Origin: Flavobacteriaceae bacterium
GTDB lineage: Bacteria > Bacteroidota > Bacteroidia > Flavobacteriales > Flavobacteriaceae
Assembly: GCA_016763595.1 (NCBI GenBank)
Contig: JAESTN010000027.1
Location: 1 to 6,908 of the forward strand
DNA: 6,908 nucleotides
Direction of reading: 5' to 3'
The notes under the pieces are model-generated. The model saw only the letters and a list, made by a program, of their open reading frames with translations. It did no database searches and was not told where the DNA came from. Position numbers and translations under genes: made by a program. Below, piece by piece: positions 5,376-6,908 of this stretch. Position 1 is the stretch's first letter. Each line of letters starts with the position of its first letter.

Positions 5376-6908
5376 TTAAGAAGGATCTTCTCCCTCTTTT
5401 AAAGGCGTAGTTTGTAATACAAAATCTTCTCCATGAATATAGTCTCCGTTTTCATCAACCTTACTATAATCATAAGCCCAACGGTGAACTTCAGGAATTT
5501 TACCTGGCCAGTTTCCGTGAATATGCTCAACTGGAGTTGTCCATTCTAATGTATTTGATCTCCAAGGATTCTGAGTTGCTTTATTACCTCTGAAAATAGA
5601 GATAAAGAAATTGGCTAAGAAAATTAACTGTGCCAACCCTCCTAAGATTGCAAACAAGGTAATTACCACATTTACATCTGCAACATCATCAAACATTGGA
5701 AAGTGTGTATTTGTGTAATATCTTCTTGGTAAACCCGCCAAACCTATAAAGTGCATCGGGAAAAACACTCCGTATGCAGCAATCATGGTCAACCAGAAAT
5801 GCCAGTATCCTAATGTTTTGTTCATCATTTTACCATACATTTTAGGGAACCAGTGGTACACACCAGCAAACATTCCTAAAATTGCAGATACACCCATTAC
5901 TAAGTGAAAATGCGCCACTACAAAATACGTATCGTGTACATTAATATCCAACGCAGAATCTCCTAAAACCAACCCTGTTAAACCTCCCGTTACGAATGTA
6001 GAAACCAATCCGATAGAGAACAGCATGGCGGGGTTTAATTGTAAATTCCCTTTCCACAATGTCGTGATTAAGTTAAATGCTTTTACTGCAGATGGAATTG
6101 CAATTAATAAGGTTGTAAATGTAAATACAGACCCTAAGAAAGGATTCATCCCTGAAATAAACATATGGTGTCCCCAAACAATGGTAGATAAAAATGCAAT
6201 GGCCATAATAGAACCAATCATTGCTCTATATCCAAAAATAGGTTTTCGAGAATGGGTTGCAATAATTTCTGAAGTAATTCCTAATGCTGGTAATAATACA
6301 ATATATACTTCTGGGTGCCCTAAGAACCAAAATAAGTGTTCAAATAAAACGGGCGATCCTCCTTGATAATGTAATACTTCTCCACTTATAAAAATGTCTG
6401 ATAAAAAGAACGATGTTCCAAAACTTCTATCAAAAATTAATAATAAAGCTGCCGATAATAATACTGGGAAAGATACCACACCAATAATAGCTGTAATAAA
6501 GAATGCCCACATTGTTAATGGCATTCTTGTCATTTTCATTCCTTTTGTTCTTAAGTTGAAAATGGTTACGATATAGTTCAAAGATCCAATTAAAGAAGAG
6601 GCAACAAATATAGCCATTGACACCAACCATAAGGTCATTCCTAATCCAGAACCAGGAATTGCCTGTGGTAAAGCACTTAATGGAGGATAAATTGTCCAAC
6701 CTGCAGACGCGGGTCCAGCTTCAACAAATAAAGAGATTACCATGATGATACTAGAAACAAAGAATAACCAGTACGAAATCATATTTAAGAACCCTGAAGC
6801 CATATCTCTAGCTCCAATTTGCAATGGAATTAATAAGTTAGAAAATGTACCACTTAATCCAGCTGTTAATACAAAGAATACCATAATAGTACCGTGAATT
6901 GTAACCAA
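5376..6908 (-). CDS. ctaD: Cytochrome c oxidase subunit I, heme-copper type (N-terminus outside window)
   Basis: The catalytic subunit of an aa3-type terminal oxidase in the inner membrane, which reduces O2 to water and pumps protons. The 510 residues seen begin at TIHGTIMVFF, so roughly the first 90 residues, with the first membrane helix, are off the right edge; the TTG at 6906-6908 is internal. Numbering within the fragment: His5 and His335 are heme a ligands and His333 the heme a3 ligand (VAHFHLV). His198, His247 and His248 bind CuB (GHPEVY, WGHH), and Tyr202 is the Tyr that cross-links to His198. Proton channels are present: Asp35 (IGARDMA) and Glu200 for the D path, Lys276 (PSAVKAF) for the K path. 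The tail after about 440 is long and hydrophilic, with VEHIHGNWPGKIPEVHRWAYDY-type sequence, as in other Flavobacteriia. It is probably last in its operon, since a terminator follows at once. Confidence 0.96.
   Translation of the reverse strand: MVTIHGTIMVFFVLTAGLSGTFSNLLIPLQIGARDMASGFLNMISYWLFFVSSIIMVISLFVEAGPASAGWTIYPPLSALPQAIPGSGLGMTLWLVSMAIFVASSLIGSLNYIVTIFNLRTKGMKMTRMPLTMWAFFITAIIGVVSFPVLLSAALLLIFDRSFGTSFFLSDIFISGEVLHYQGGSPVLFEHLFWFLGHPEVYIVLLPALGITSEIIATHSRKPIFGYRAMIGSIMAIAFLSTIVWGHHMFISGMNPFLGSVFTFTTLLIAIPSAVKAFNLITTLWKGNLQLNPAMLFSIGLVSTFVTGGLTGLVLGDSALDINVHDTYFVVAHFHLVMGVSAILGMFAGVYHWFPKMYGKMMNKTLGYWHFWLTMIAAYGVFFPMHFIGLAGLPRRYYTNTHFPMFDDVADVNVVITLFAILGGLAQLIFLANFFISIFRGNKATQNPWRSNTLEWTTPVEHIHGNWPGKIPEVHRWAYDYSKVDENGDYIHGEDFVLQTTPLKEGEDPS

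Noticed and set aside
6025..6366. Plus-strand open frame of 113 codons opposite the cytochrome oxidase gene, and others at 6394-6576, 3772-4014 and 2874-3065.
   Set aside because: All lie fully antisense to conserved genes and show no independent motifs or start signals; they reflect the codon bias of the true strand.
6430..6699. Minus-strand open frame of 89 codons within the oxidase gene in another frame.
   Set aside because: It overlaps conserved membrane helices of subunit I that contain no break; there is no sign of a frameshift or second product.

Overview
The window is AT-rich and reads as a piece of chromosome from a member of the Bacteroidota, most likely a marine Flavobacteriia (Flavobacteriaceae). 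The evidence is the end of a TonB-dependent outer-membrane receptor with a C-terminal LKF, a long C-terminal tail on cytochrome oxidase subunit I, a TAnnTTTG-type promoter box near ruvB, no clear Shine-Dalgarno sequences, and the residue usage of all the proteins. Genus and species are inference and cannot be fixed from this window.

Layout from left to right. (1) 1-486, plus strand: the last 161 codons of a TonB-dependent receptor. (2) 511-540: a perfect hairpin terminator with A and T tracts on both sides, shared by the two convergent transcription units. (3) 558-4110, minus strand: a compact sulfur-metabolism unit. In transcription order it holds a SulP anion transporter with a STAS domain, a persulfide dioxygenase-like metallo-beta-lactamase-fold protein carrying two rhodanese domains, and a small rhodanese lipoprotein. 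Gaps are 16 and 4 nt. (4) 4111-4219: a gap holding a six-unit heptad repeat and a 14-bp perfect palindrome. (5) 4220-5242, minus strand: ruvB, the Holliday-junction helicase motor. (6) 5243-5375: a short gap with a possible ruvB promoter and a strong terminator for the next gene. (7) 5376-6908, minus strand: cytochrome c oxidase subunit I, cut by the window edge and lacking its N-terminus.

The three sulfur genes make sense together. A membrane transporter for sulfate, sulfite or a related anion sits with a cytoplasmic enzyme that would oxidise persulfide sulfur to sulfite and pass sulfane sulfur through rhodanese domains, and with a membrane-anchored rhodanese outside the cytoplasm. The pathway is inferred from families; the exact substrates are not visible.

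The most unusual observation is at the start of the transporter gene. A well-placed ATG at 4108-4110 would give the N-terminus expected of a SulP protein, but a run of seven A (minus strand) puts it one base out of frame and straight into a stop codon. As written, the frame must start at a GTG inside the first membrane segment. This is either a sequencing or assembly indel, a phase-variable homopolymer, or slippage at an A-AAA-AAA site. Apart from this the window looks like ordinary flavobacterial chromosome, and I see no clear sign of a wholly new system.
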